Shown one piece after another: positions 18,759 through 29,739 of a DNA stretch of 64,000 nt. Source of the stretch: Streptococcaceae bacterium (lineage in GTDB: Bacteria > Bacillota > Bacilli > Lactobacillales > Streptococcaceae); assembly GCA_022484805.1 (NCBI GenBank), contig JAKVKP010000008.1, forward strand, positions 17,022-81,021, written 5' to 3'. Numbering within the stretch: the stretch's first letter is position 1; each line of letters opens with the position of its first letter. The position numbers and the translations under genes were made by a program. The notes below the pieces were generated by a model. The model was not told where the DNA came from. It saw only the letters and a list, made by a program, of their open reading frames with translations, and did no database searches.

Positions 18759-19107
18759 TAGAACCCTCCCAAATTTTATAGATACATTATATGATTCATT
18801 ATATTTGCGTGCTCACCTTCAACAGTTTATCAAAAAAAATAGAGCTATATATTAAAATTACTTAACAATTACTTTAAATCTAAAATAAAACATTCAATAA
18901 TATTGCGATTTAAAATTAAATTTATCAATAAAAAACATGAATTTATGTCCATATTTGACATTGAAAGCCTTTTAAATGACAAAACAATGACAATTAGATG
19001 ACTAGATTACAAAAGTAATAAAAAAAAAGACAATGACACGCAACCAAACCAAAATTCCCATTAGATTGGTTGTTTTCATATCATTATCCTGTAATTTTAA
19101 AATTTAA
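18759..19107. other. AT-rich intergenic region, no gene seen
   Basis: Holds the upstream region of the 3D-protein gene (TATAAT-like boxes within 40 bp of its start, no well-spaced -35). Near 19041-19071 there is an imperfect stem, CAACCAA/TTGGTTG, which may end the yitT transcript. I see no ORF with a ribosome site. Confidence 0.5.
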
Positions 19108-20007
19108 CTAGCTCAGCTCACCCGGTTCCTTATAAAAGTTACCTAGTATCTTGACATTTTCTGAGATGGATACAAAAGCCGATGGGTCAACCGTTTCCAT
19201 AATATGTTTAAACTCAGCGTATTCATAACGTGTGATAATTGTAAATAAGATTGTTTTCTTTTCATGGCTATAACCGCCCTCCACCTCATTAACAATGGTT
19301 ACACCACGATGAAGTACATACTGGACCTCTTTAATCACTAGGTCTGGATTTTTAGTTACAATCATTACCTGCATTTTTTTCTGTTTTGTAAAAATTGCAT
19401 CCGTTACTCGACTGCTCATAAAAATAGTTAACATGGAGTAAAACATATATTGCCAACCAAAAAGTAAGCCAGCAACAACCATAATGCAGCCATTAAAAAT
19501 TAAAGAAATTGAACCAACAGAATGACCCGTTTGTTTCCGAACTGAGATCGAAATAATATCCGTTCCACCGCTTGAAATATTATTCCGTAAAGCATAACCA
19601 ATCCCTGCACCGTTGACTACCCCACCAAAGATGGCATTCATGATTGGATCACTTGTTAAGGTTACCTCAGGCATAAAATGAATAAACAAGGAGCTCATCG
19701 TTACTGTTAAAATCGTATAAATCGTAAATCTTCGACCGATATAGCGCCAAGCAATAATAAATAGTGGTAAATTTAAGAGATATAAGGTTGCAGATACTGG
19801 AATAGTAAAACCAAACCAGCGACCACTTAAAGTAGTAAAAATTTGAGCTAACCCTGTAATACCACTCGAATAAACATGTCCTGGTTGAAAAAATAAATTC
19901 AAGGCAACACTAGACATAAAAGCATAAATTAAAGCCGCTGTAAATTTTTGTGAAAATTTTTGAAATGAAAATGACTTAGAAAAAAAGTCTATTATCTTAT
20001 TAATCAT
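19108..20007 (-). CDS. YitT family membrane protein (DUF161/DUF2179)
   Basis: About 299 aa. Five to six membrane segments in the first 210 residues include the family motif [14 protein letters not shown] soluble C-terminal DUF2179 domain follows ([26 protein letters not shown]). The function of the family is not established. Start: the frame reaches 20046, but the ATG at 20007 has AGAGGAAAG upstream and overlaps the aspS stop by 8 bp, so it is translationally coupled to aspS. It is probably the last gene of the hisS-aspS transcript. Confidence 0.88.
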   Translation of the reverse strand: MINKIIDFFSKSFSFQKFSQKFTAALIYAFMSSVALNLFFQPGHVYSSGITGLAQIFTTLSGRWFGFTIPVSATLYLLNLPLFIIAWRYIGRRFTIYTILTVTMSSLFIHFMPEVTLTSDPIMNAIFGGVVNGAGIGYALRNNISSGGTDIISISVRKQTGHSVGSISLIFNGCIMVVAGLLFGWQYMFYSMLTIFMSSRVTDAIFTKQKKMQVMIVTKNPDLVIKEVQYVLHRGVTIVNEVEGGYSHEKKTILFTIITRYEYAEFKHIMETVDPSAFVSISENVKILGNFYKEPGELS

Positions 20008-21772
20008 TACTTTCCTCTTTTGAATTAATCTTAAGTGACAGCTCAAAGAGTTGTTGACTATTGACTGGGCTTGGCGCTTCTGTCATTGGATCAGCTGCCT
20101 TCCCATTTTTTGGAAAAGCAATCACTTCACGAATATTATCCTTACCTGCAAGTAGCATGACAAAGCGATCTAATCCTAAAGCGATACCACCGTGTGGCGG
20201 AAAACCATAGTCCATCGCCTCCAATAGAAAGCCAAATTGCTCATCAGCAGACTGAGAGGTAAAGCCGAGTGCTTCAAACATTTTTTCCTGCAAGTCACGA
20301 TGATTAATTCTGAGACTACCACCACCTAGCTCATAACCATTTAAAACAATATCATAAGCGACAGCACGGACATCAGCTGGAGATGTCAAAAGTAAATCCT
20401 GTGTTGCCTCAGTCGGCAAGGTGAATGGATGATGAGCGGACATATAGCGCCCTTCTTCTTCAGAATATTCAAAGAGTGGCCAATCCACAACCCAAAGGAA
20501 ATTGAATTTCGACTCATCAATCAAGTTAAGTACCTTGGCAAGTCGTGTCCTTAACGCCCCAAGTGTCGCTGCAACAACTTCTCTTTGATCGGCAGCAAAG
20601 AGAATTAAATCACCACTCTCAGTAGCTAAAGTAGTTGCTAAATCACCTTCAATTTCTGTAATAAATTTAGCAATTGGGCCTGTAAAGCCTTCATCAGTGA
20701 CCTTCAACCATGCTAAGCCCTTGGCTCCAAACTGCTCAACATATTTAGCAAGCTCATCTAGTTTTTTACGCGAATAAGCATCGGCAGCACCTTTGACATT
20801 AATCGCCTTTACCTGACCACCTGATGCGAGTGCGCCTTCAAATACCTTAAATGGGACATTCGCCACAAGCTCAGATAAATCAATTAGCTCCATATCAAAG
20901 CGTGTATCAGGTTTATCCGAACCAAAGCGTGACATTGCTTCATCGTAGCTGATACGTGGAAATGGTAAAGTAACCTCAATTCCTTTTGCCTCTTTCATCA
21001 CCTTTGCAATCATACCTTCGGTAATTTCTTGAATTTCAAGCTCATCTAAAAAAGAAGTTTCCAAGTCAACCTGTGTAAATTCAGGCTGACGATCACCACG
21101 TAAATCCTCATCACGAAAGCACTTAACAATTTGGTAATAGCGATCAAAACCGGCATTCATCAATAATTGCTTTGTAATCTGTGGTGACTGCGGCAATGCA
21201 TAAAAATGGCCTTGATAAATTCGACTTGGCACTAAATAATCACGAGCACCCTCTGGCGTTGATTTTGCCAGATATGGCGTTTCAACATCAATAAATTCTA
21301 AATCATCTAAATAGTGACGAATACTTTTAGTCACTTGATGACGTAATTTAAAATTATTCAGCATGGATGGGCGACGTAAATCTAGATAACGATACTTCAA
21401 ACGCGTCTCATCACTAGCATTAAGGTCATCTGCAATTTCAAAGGGTGGCGTCTTGGCTTGATTTAAAATTGTTAATTCTGTGACTTCAATTTCAATTTGA
21501 CCTGTCGCCATTTTTGAATTTGCGACCTCTCTAGCAACAACCTGTCCTTGTACCTCAATCACGTATTCACTGCGCAAGGTTTCAGCAAGCGAAACAACTG
21601 CCTCTGCTGCCTTTTCTGGATTGATTACTAGCTGAACTATCCCCTCACGATCTCTTAAGTCAATAAAAATTAAACCACCAAGATTTCGACGTTTAGCAAC
21701 CCAACCCTTTAATACGACTGTTTCTCCTAAAAACTGCTCCGTAATTCGTCCTGCATAATTTGAACGTTTCAT
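20000..21772 (-). CDS. aspS: Aspartyl-tRNA synthetase
   Basis: Class II synthetase charging tRNA-Asp (possibly also tRNA-Asn in the transamidation route); 590 aa, the bacterial long form. It has an N-terminal OB anticodon-binding domain ([24 protein letters not shown]) and motif 2 ([16 protein letters not shown]). The bacterial GAD insertion domain lies around 280-420. Motif 3 is [13 protein letters not shown]. The start ATG follows AAAGGATG. It is downstream of hisS by 93 bp with no terminator, so the T-box probably controls both. Confidence 0.97.
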   Translation of the reverse strand: MKRSNYAGRITEQFLGETVVLKGWVAKRRNLGGLIFIDLRDREGIVQLVINPEKAAEAVVSLAETLRSEYVIEVQGQVVAREVANSKMATGQIEIEVTELTILNQAKTPPFEIADDLNASDETRLKYRYLDLRRPSMLNNFKLRHQVTKSIRHYLDDLEFIDVETPYLAKSTPEGARDYLVPSRIYQGHFYALPQSPQITKQLLMNAGFDRYYQIVKCFRDEDLRGDRQPEFTQVDLETSFLDELEIQEITEGMIAKVMKEAKGIEVTLPFPRISYDEAMSRFGSDKPDTRFDMELIDLSELVANVPFKVFEGALASGGQVKAINVKGAADAYSRKKLDELAKYVEQFGAKGLAWLKVTDEGFTGPIAKFITEIEGDLATTLATESGDLILFAADQREVVAATLGALRTRLAKVLNLIDESKFNFLWVVDWPLFEYSEEEGRYMSAHHPFTLPTEATQDLLLTSPADVRAVAYDIVLNGYELGGGSLRINHRDLQEKMFEALGFTSQSADEQFGFLLEAMDYGFPPHGGIALGLDRFVMLLAGKDNIREVIAFPKNGKAADPMTEAPSPVNSQQLFELSLKINSKEESND

Positions 21773-21865
21773 TTATTTATACATCCTTTATTTATTAATT
21801 ATATTAGTTTGAATTTTTACATTAATTCACTAAAATAGTATTTTTAATTTTATTAATATTAGTAA

Positions 21866-23179
21866 TTAATTATTAATAACCATTTCATCGTAGAGTATCG
21901 CAAAGTTAGCATAAAGCTGACTTAAGTCAAAATCTTTTTCTTCTCGTGTCTCTGCATTTTTAATTTTTACTTTTTGTGTCGCAAGTTCATTTTCACCAAT
22001 CGTAATAATTAACTCACTATCAAGCCTATCAGCCGTTTTAAATTGCGCCTTCGCCTTTCGATTAAGCATATCACGTTCTGCTGAGAAGCCTTGACTTCGA
22101 ATAGCTTGCACTATTTTTAGTGCTTCTAAATTAGCAGTTTCTCCAAGGACAACAACATAGGCATTGATTGGTTGACTTGTTGGTAATTCAATCTCTTCTG
22201 CTTTAATTGTCAAAAGTACGCGCTCAATACCGAGTGCAAAGCCAAAGCCAGGTGTTGGTGGTCCATCAAAATATTCAACTAGGCCATCGTAACGTCCACC
22301 CGCACAAATTGTCGTTTGCGCATTAGCAGTTGCATCGCTCATAATTTCAAAAATCGTATGGTTATAATAATCTAAGCCACGCACCATATTACTATCAATT
22401 TCATAGTCAATACCAAGTGCTTCAAGCATTGCCTTAACAGCCTCAAAATGGCTAAAGCTAGCCGCATTAAGATAATCCAAAATTGATGGTGCATTGGCAA
22501 CTACCACCTTATCCTGACGATCCTTGCTATCAAGAACACGGAGCGGATTTTCATGTAAACGACGCTTAGAATCTTCAGAAAGCTGATCTTGCAAAGGCTC
22601 TAAGTAATTAATTAATGCTTGGCGGTACGCCGAGCGACTTTCTGGATCACCAAGGGAATTAATCACTAAACGAATTTTAGTCAAGCCAAGCTGTTCAAAG
22701 AAAGCCATTGCCATCGCAATCATTTCAGCATCGGTCGCTGGATTGGCTGAACCAAAGCATTCGGCACCAATTTGATGAAACTGCCTTAATCGACCTGCTT
22801 GCGGTCTTTCATAACGAAACATTGGTCCTTGATAAAAGAGCTTCGTCGGATTTAAATGTTCTGGCGCAAAAAGCTTATGCTCAACATAGGCACGGACAAC
22901 CGGTGCAGTCCCCTCTGGTCTCAAGGTAATATGGCGATTCCCTTTATCGTAAAAATCGTACATTTCTTTGGTTACAATATCTGTCGTATCACCGACTGAA
23001 CGTGAAATTACTTCATAATTTTCAAAAATTGGCGTTCTAATTTCTTGGAATTGGTAGTCATTAAAAACTAGTCTTGCTGTTTCCTCAACAAACTGCCAGT
23101 CACTTGACTTAAATTGATCCTTTTCATTGTTTTGAACCGGTAAAATATCATTAGTACCTTTTGGTCTTTGTAATTTCAT
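21866..23179 (-). CDS. hisS: Histidyl-tRNA synthetase
   Basis: Class II synthetase charging tRNA-His; 437 aa. Motif 1 region [12 protein letters not shown] is at the N-terminus. Motif 2 is [18 protein letters not shown]. The histidine-specific stretch is [12 protein letters not shown], and motif 3 is [16 protein letters not shown]-terminal anticodon-binding domain follows. The frame is open upstream to 23215, but the ATG at 23179 with AAAGGAG fits the family N-terminus, and the upstream codons lie in the T-box leader. First gene of hisS-aspS(-yitT). Confidence 0.96.
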   Translation of the reverse strand: MKLQRPKGTNDILPVQNNEKDQFKSSDWQFVEETARLVFNDYQFQEIRTPIFENYEVISRSVGDTTDIVTKEMYDFYDKGNRHITLRPEGTAPVVRAYVEHKLFAPEHLNPTKLFYQGPMFRYERPQAGRLRQFHQIGAECFGSANPATDAEMIAMAMAFFEQLGLTKIRLVINSLGDPESRSAYRQALINYLEPLQDQLSEDSKRRLHENPLRVLDSKDRQDKVVVANAPSILDYLNAASFSHFEAVKAMLEALGIDYEIDSNMVRGLDYYNHTIFEIMSDATANAQTTICAGGRYDGLVEYFDGPPTPGFGFALGIERVLLTIKAEEIELPTSQPINAYVVVLGETANLEALKIVQAIRSQGFSAERDMLNRKAKAQFKTADRLDSELIITIGENELATQKVKIKNAETREEKDFDLSQLYANFAILYDEMVINN

Positions 23180-23211
23180 ACAGACTCCTTTATCATTATT
23201 TCCATTCATAG

Positions 23212-23403
23212 ACAAAAAAGCATAAACCTTCCCTAAGTCTTAACTTAAGGACGCCTATGCGCGGTGCCACCTTAATTGAAGATACCGAAGCATCCTCCAC
23301 TTTTATGATTAACGCTCATCTCACGAATTATCATCACTAAAAATCATTGATTGCTCACACTATCCAACCTCGCTGAAAATGATTACTTATGTGTCATATT
23401 ATA
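23212..23403 (-). promoter_or_regulatory. T-box leader of hisS-aspS
   Basis: The minus strand carries AAGGTGGCACCGCG (23260-23273), an almost perfect T-box sequence. It is followed by a terminator hairpin (GCATA, CCTTAAGT / ACTTAGGG, TATGC) and TTTTTT near 23213. Upstream, AGCGAGGTTGG and GTGTGAG resemble stem I elements. A TATAAT box at 23398-23403 is the probable -10. In this RNA class, uncharged tRNA pairs with the leader and prevents termination. The specifier codon is not certain; CAT followed by AAAAG just before the T-box region would fit histidine. Confidence 0.9.
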
Positions 23404-23511
23404 TAGTAAATGATTATGAAATGCTAGAAAATTTATAACTTAGCAAGATGATAATGTCTGTTTCTTTCTGAGAAATAAATGTTCTCATTAAAACAGGCAA
23501 AATCAAATTAG

Positions 23512-23544
23512 TTTATTAATAGATAAATTATCAAAGTAATTTAA
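23512..23544. repeat. 33-bp dispersed repeat, copy B
   Basis: TTTATTAATAGATAAATT... matches 13744-13776 at 29 of 33 bases and sits in the same position relative to a minus-strand terminator. Confidence 0.6.
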
Positions 23545-23546
23545 AA

Positions 23547-23583
23547 AGGCAAAATATACTAATTTAAGTATACTTTACCTGTA
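23547..23583 (-). terminator. Terminator after glpF
   Basis: AGGTAAAGTATACT-taaatt-AGTATATTTTGCCT followed by TTTTTAAATT on the minus strand; a 14-bp stem about 30 nt past the glpF stop. Confidence 0.85.
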
Positions 23584-23612
23584 TTTTGAACAATTAATAA
23601 GATTTTCAATGA

Positions 23613-24326
23613 TTACATCAATGTAAATAATCCTACGGCTAATAAGCCACCAACAATCGGTGCTATAATAGGTATCCAGCTATATGCCCAATCAGAGTCA
23701 CCTTTATTTTTAATTGGTAAAATGAAGTGTGCAATTCTTGGTCCTAAATCACGAGCTGGGTTAATTGCATAGCCTGTTGCACCACCAAGTGATAAGCCAA
23801 TTGCTAATATCAGTCCACCAACCGCAAAGACATTTGTACCCTCTGCAAATTGAGTTCCGCCGAAAGCCAAAAGACCTAAAACTAGTAAAAAGGTGCCAAT
23901 CGTTTCAGAGATAAAATTCGCTGGATAGTTGCGAATCGCTGGACCTGTTGCAAAAGTACCTAGGATAGCACCTTGATCTATTGTTGCATCCCAATGTGGT
24001 AAATAGGCCAGCCAAACCAATACTGCGCCAACAATTGCCCCCAGTAATTGAGCAATAATAAATGGTAATACCAAGTGTGCTTCGAAGCTCCCGTTTACAG
24101 CCATGGCAATAGTCACTGCAGGATTTAGATGGGCAGGTCCATTAAGGCCTGCAATGTATACTCCGACAGTCACAGCCAAAGCCCAACCAAAGGCAATGAC
24201 AATCCAGCCCGAATTTTGCGCTTTACTTTTGTTAAGATTGACCGCTGCACATACACCGTCCCCCAATAAAATAAGAACGGCCATTCCAATAAACTCACTA
24301 AAAATTTGAGTCATATCTGCTGACAT
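23613..24326 (-). CDS. glpF: Glycerol facilitator (aquaporin family)
   Basis: Membrane channel for glycerol uptake; 237 aa with six helices and two NPA half-helices at 68-70 (LNPAVT) and 189-191 (INPARDLGPR). The Asp after the second NPA-Arg marks a glyceroporin rather than a water channel. Its ATG overlaps the glpO stop by one base, so the genes are coupled. It is the last gene of glpKOF, feeding glycerol to GlpK. Confidence 0.95.
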   Translation of the reverse strand: MSADMTQIFSEFIGMAVLILLGDGVCAAVNLNKSKAQNSGWIVIAFGWALAVTVGVYIAGLNGPAHLNPAVTIAMAVNGSFEAHLVLPFIIAQLLGAIVGAVLVWLAYLPHWDATIDQGAILGTFATGPAIRNYPANFISETIGTFLLVLGLLAFGGTQFAEGTNVFAVGGLILAIGLSLGGATGYAINPARDLGPRIAHFILPIKNKGDSDWAYSWIPIIAPIVGGLLAVGLFTLM

Positions 24327-26164
24327 TAATCTTCACCCGCTTTCAAATCCTTCAAATCTGATGCATTAATCACTTTATTTAACTCAACTAAGTATTCTGC
24401 TTTTTCATCCTGTGACCATTCATAAAATGCTGACATCGCTTCAAGAACTGGATGCTTAATGGCATCTAGACTATCACGCTGAAAGAGAATATGATTGGTA
24501 CGGCGCATCAGATAATCACTTGGTGTCAACGCCATTTCAGCAACCATCGCATAATGAAGCATCGCTGATTCGGCCAAACTCAATTGGTCGTATGCAGTCA
24601 TCGTTTTAGCAAAGTCAAAAATCGTCAAGGCATTCATACCATAAAAATCAGCAATATAATGTGCTTCATCTTCGGATAAACCTGCTGCAACACCAATAGC
24701 AGTATTTTTTGAAACCGTTTCTTCTACTTTTGCTGGGTCAAATTCCCCACCAGAAACCGAGTATTCTTTGGAATTGATTGATTGATAACTCTGATTATAT
24801 TCATCGGATAGAATTTTTTTGATTAAATCAAGTGCACCTTCTGCCATTTTGCGATAATCCGTAATTTTACCACCCGATAGGGTAATTAAATCATCAGATT
24901 CGCGTTCAAGTGAGCTACCACGTGAAATTTGTGACGGCGATAATTCTTTTTCCCCTCGTGAATTTTCCAAGTGATTTAAGACATCCTCAACATCAACTCG
25001 ACTCGCTTGATTTTGCTTGTAGGCACTAATAATATTCAAAACCTTATCGAAGCTATTGTCAGACAAACTACCATTATCACCACCATTATAGTCAGAGCCT
25101 GAGTTGCCCATTAAAAGTGGTCTCAAGCCTGCCCAAGAGCTTTCAATATCATGAATTGTTAAATTAGCATCTGGATAGCGTTTATTGATAACGTCTAAAA
25201 GATAATCAACATCTTCCTGTGTCACGGTTGGATTTGTATAGTCGCCCTGATAATCAGTATCAGTCGTTCCAAAATAAGTTTTGCTTTCACGTGGAATGGC
25301 AAAGACCATTCGTCCATCGTGCTTTTGCGTATCAAAGTATGTAGGTTGTGGTACCGGCAATTTTTTGGCATCGACAACAAGGTGCACCCCTTTTGTTGGC
25401 CGCATTTGAGGAATCACCGCACGAGTAAAATTTAAATTGCGAATTTTATCAACCCAAGGTCCGCTAGTATTGATGACAACTTTGGCATATACCTCAAATG
25501 TTTTACCTGTTAATAAATCCCGTGCTTTAACACCAACAATTTTATTCTTCTGATATAAAAAACCAGTTACTTTAACCTTACTAGCTAGATAAGCGCCATC
25601 CTCTGCTGCCTTTTTTATGTTTTCAATCACCAGACGAGCATCGTTATTTCGGAAATCTAGATAGACCCCAGCCCCTTGAAGCCCTTCTTTTTTTATGTAT
25701 GGCTCACGTTCTAGCACTTCTTTAGCGTTCAATGTATAATTTTCATATTTTGTACCCTTAACACCAGCTAATTGATCATATAAATCCATCGCAATCTTAA
25801 CTGAAAACATATCAAAGGTCGTCGGGCCTTCATCATCATAAATCGGTAGTAACATTGGGTCTGGCTTGGGAATATGAGGCGCAATTTGCTGAACGATAGC
25901 TCGTTCCTTGACCGTATCTGAAACCACCTCAACATCAAATGTCTTCAAATAACGAATCCCACCATGGACTAATTTAGTCGAACGCGATGAGGTTCCCTCT
26001 GCGAAGTCTTGCATTTCGAGAAGAGCGGTTTTGATACCTGCTGCGGCTGCTTGAATTGCAACGCCTGCGCCTGTAATTCCACCACCAATAATTAATAAAT
26101 CAAGTTGTTCACTCTGCATTTTATTGATACTTTCTTGACGTGTTGCCTTTGAAAAATTGATCAT
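24326..26164 (-). CDS. glpO: Alpha-glycerophosphate oxidase (H2O2-forming)
   Basis: FAD enzyme oxidising glycerol-3-phosphate to dihydroxyacetone phosphate, using O2 and releasing H2O2; 612 aa. The FAD fold starts with LLIIGGGITGAGVA near residue 23, then EGTSSRSTKLVHGGIRYL. A roughly 50-residue insertion around 350-400 (SGSDYNGGDNGSLSDNSFDK onward) is what separates GlpO of lactic acid bacteria from the respiratory dehydrogenase GlpD, so I favour the oxidase. The middle gene of the operon: 15 bp after glpK and overlapping glpF. Confidence 0.92.
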   Translation of the reverse strand: MINFSKATRQESINKMQSEQLDLLIIGGGITGAGVAIQAAAAGIKTALLEMQDFAEGTSSRSTKLVHGGIRYLKTFDVEVVSDTVKERAIVQQIAPHIPKPDPMLLPIYDDEGPTTFDMFSVKIAMDLYDQLAGVKGTKYENYTLNAKEVLEREPYIKKEGLQGAGVYLDFRNNDARLVIENIKKAAEDGAYLASKVKVTGFLYQKNKIVGVKARDLLTGKTFEVYAKVVINTSGPWVDKIRNLNFTRAVIPQMRPTKGVHLVVDAKKLPVPQPTYFDTQKHDGRMVFAIPRESKTYFGTTDTDYQGDYTNPTVTQEDVDYLLDVINKRYPDANLTIHDIESSWAGLRPLLMGNSGSDYNGGDNGSLSDNSFDKVLNIISAYKQNQASRVDVEDVLNHLENSRGEKELSPSQISRGSSLERESDDLITLSGGKITDYRKMAEGALDLIKKILSDEYNQSYQSINSKEYSVSGGEFDPAKVEETVSKNTAIGVAAGLSEDEAHYIADFYGMNALTIFDFAKTMTAYDQLSLAESAMLHYAMVAEMALTPSDYLMRRTNHILFQRDSLDAIKHPVLEAMSAFYEWSQDEKAEYLVELNKVINASDLKDLKAGED

Positions 26165-26179
26165 CTTAACCTTCTTTCA

Positions 26180-27694
<1,515 letters not shown>

Positions 27695-27830
27695 CTAATA
27701 AAAACCATAGAGCGTATGCTTACAATACGCATGAGTGTTTCACCAGTAAAAAGTACTGTCAACCAGTTAAATCTTACTGATTTAAAATAAGGCCAATAAT
27801 GCTGATATAAATTTATAAAACGCATTGTCT

Positions 27831-27844
27831 TGCAAGCGCTTCCT
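27831..27844. promoter_or_regulatory. cre-like site upstream of glpKOF
   Basis: TGCAAGCGCTTCCT keeps the AANCGNT core of the CcpA site TGWAANCGNTNWCA, with three mismatches outside it. On the minus strand it overlaps a TTGCAA hexamer that could be the glpK -35. Catabolite repression of glycerol use is the likely role. Confidence 0.55.
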
Positions 27845-27873
27845 TTATGGTTTTATCTTAGCACGATAATAAA

Positions 27874-27923
27874 AAAATAGACTATCAAGAATAGACTACT
27901 TTTTTGTTATTTTTGATAGTTAA
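27874..27923 (-). terminator. Terminator after the glp-linked regulator
   Basis: AACTATCAA ... TTGATAGTC on the minus strand followed by TATTTTTTT. It begins inside the regulator's stop region and separates it from glpK. Confidence 0.75.
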
Positions 27924-29419
27924 TCTTTTTGTTGCTTGATTTCACTAATTTGAGCTTTAATTTTAGTTAAGTCAAAAGGTGTTAAAAATTCTGATAAATA
28001 ATAATATGCTGCATTTACCGAAATTGGTTGTTCTACTGAAGTTAAAATTAAATCATAATACTCATGTGGTCGATATTTTTCAACGTGAACCTGAGCAATA
28101 CTGGATAATTCTATTGACAAAAAATGATAAAGAGATTCACCAAAGCTTGGCAAATTTACTAAGTCAATCGCAACAGAGATTACCTTATGTAATGACAAGT
28201 TAATTGAGATTAAAATATTTGCATAATTTAACCAAAGGAATTTATGATCAGAGGTGGGCAGGTTAAGCAGCTCACAGGTTGTTCCAATCAAATCATTAAT
28301 CAAAGCTGACATTTCTGGTGTAAGAAATTGTTGAAAATATTGTCTCACTCTCTCCATTTCATAAAAATCAAGCTGTCCATGAAAACACAGTACCTGAGCA
28401 TGTACCTGTGAGAGTTTGTAAGTCAAATTTTTTTCATCTGAAATGCTCAAACGCTGATAGCCATAATAAGCAACAATCATTTCACGACTATAAGTATCCA
28501 ATAGAGCAGTTGAAATTTTTTTACGTCTTGTTAAATCATAGGTCGCAAAATTATCCTCACCCAAAATATCAAAGCTGATAAAAAAGCAATAAAACATCGC
28601 ACCTTCATTCTTACCAACGTAGCTTATAAAATGCCTAAAATATTTTTCAACCAATTTTGTTATCTTTTGGTAAAGCTTATCCTCTTCAAATTTATCTATA
28701 ATTTGCATTAATCTCTTATTTTCATGGTTCGCAACCATAACACGGTGTTGGGTCACAAAAAGCCAGCAGCTAAGACGATTGAGGGCAATTTTAGAAAAGG
28801 TATGCTTAAATTCTGGTTGAAGCTTTGCTAGTAATCTTTGAGCTTCCAAATCATTACTAGAAAAGCCTGTATCTAGCTTCAAAAATAATTGATAATAAAA
28901 GTAGCGAATTTGTAACTCATCACCAACTAGCTGACCGTTTTTAATACCTACATTAAAATCTTTAAGCACTTGATTCAGTTCTCTCAACTTTCGAAAAATT
29001 GTCGCTTCACTGCTATTGAACTCCTGCGTCAATTGAAAGGTTGAAAATTTTTTATTTTTAAAGACAAATTCCAAAATTTGAAATGCAAGACTGTGCCTTA
29101 GATATGTCATGATTATTTTATCTAAATTAATATCGGATGAAAAATCAAGCTGCCACTCTTTATCCACCTGCTTAATCTCGAAGTAAGCGCCCAATGGCTG
29201 ACAAAGAAGCGTGATTTCCATTAAATATTCTTTAAGTGCATTTTGTGTTAAATTAACTTTTTTGGCTAGCTTTTGTTTATTTATTTTGCCATCATGAAAC
29301 AAAAACTGCCGAACAATTTCAACCTGTAGCGCCTCTTTTTTGTCTAGTAAGTCATCAAGCTTCATTGGATTTATCGCTACTTTCATTTTATTAAATGTTA
29401 TTAATTGTCTCAATTTCAA
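27920..29419 (-). CDS. Mga-like helix-turn-helix regulator next to glpKOF
   Basis: Up to 499 aa. Two N-terminal winged-helix segments resemble the HTH/Mga fold (about 40-75, NKQKLAKKVNLTQNALKEYL; and about 125-165, KFSTFQLTQEFNSSEATIFRKLRELNQ). A long helical region without clear motifs follows. I see no recognisable PRD histidines, so PTS phosphorylation cannot be asserted. The position directly upstream of glpKOF in the same direction suggests it controls that operon (inference). The start is unsure: a TTG at 29419 or the ATG at 29386; neither has a strong ribosome site. Confidence 0.75.
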   Translation of the reverse strand: MKLRQLITFNKMKVAINPMKLDDLLDKKEALQVEIVRQFLFHDGKINKQKLAKKVNLTQNALKEYLMEITLLCQPLGAYFEIKQVDKEWQLDFSSDINLDKIIMTYLRHSLAFQILEFVFKNKKFSTFQLTQEFNSSEATIFRKLRELNQVLKDFNVGIKNGQLVGDELQIRYFYYQLFLKLDTGFSSNDLEAQRLLAKLQPEFKHTFSKIALNRLSCWLFVTQHRVMVANHENKRLMQIIDKFEEDKLYQKITKLVEKYFRHFISYVGKNEGAMFYCFFISFDILGEDNFATYDLTRRKKISTALLDTYSREMIVAYYGYQRLSISDEKNLTYKLSQVHAQVLCFHGQLDFYEMERVRQYFQQFLTPEMSALINDLIGTTCELLNLPTSDHKFLWLNYANILISINLSLHKVISVAIDLVNLPSFGESLYHFLSIELSSIAQVHVEKYRPHEYYDLILTSVEQPISVNAAYYYLSEFLTPFDLTKIKAQISEIKQQKD

Positions 29420-29739
29420 GACACGCCCTACTTCGGATTTTATTCTAGTTGAATATGAAGTGAATGTCTACTATTTGCTTTTCACAATTAAAATTGATGA
29501 ATATTATATAAGGAAATTATTGATAATATTTTTCCTAAATACAAGTAACTTTACTCTCTTTGAATTAATCAACGCAACAAAATTATAGATAATTTTTTGT
29601 GTTCATTTTTGAATTATTTAGTAAAATTGACACAACGCTATGACTAATAATCGATACCTTAAATTAGCAATTAATCACGCTAGACTAAAAAACAGCCGAA
29701 TAACAAGCTTCGACTGTTTTAAATATTTATTTAACTCAA
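29420..29739. other. AT-rich intergenic region upstream of the regulator
   Basis: Contains a TATAAT-like box near 29495-29500 (minus strand) directly next to the dyad GGAAATTATTGATAATATTTTTCC region (29511-29535), a possible operator, and the pnp terminator at its right end. No gene seen. Confidence 0.4.
29687..29722 (-). terminator. Terminator after pnp
   Basis: AAAACAGTCGAA-gcttgtta-TTCGGCTGTTTTTT on the minus strand, about 18 nt past the pnp stop. Confidence 0.9.

Larger units (their letters stand above)
23404..23611. other. Intergenic region upstream of the T-box, with hairpins and a dispersed repeat
   Basis: Contains an imperfect hairpin at about 23457-23500 (GTCTGTTT...GAGAA / TTCTC...AAACAG), the 33-bp repeat copy B and the glpF terminator. 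No ORF with a ribosome site was seen. Confidence 0.5.

Noticed and set aside
24326..26164. Respiratory glycerol-3-phosphate dehydrogenase GlpD
   Set aside because: The roughly 50-residue insertion near 350-400 and the pairing with glpK/glpF favour the oxidase GlpO.
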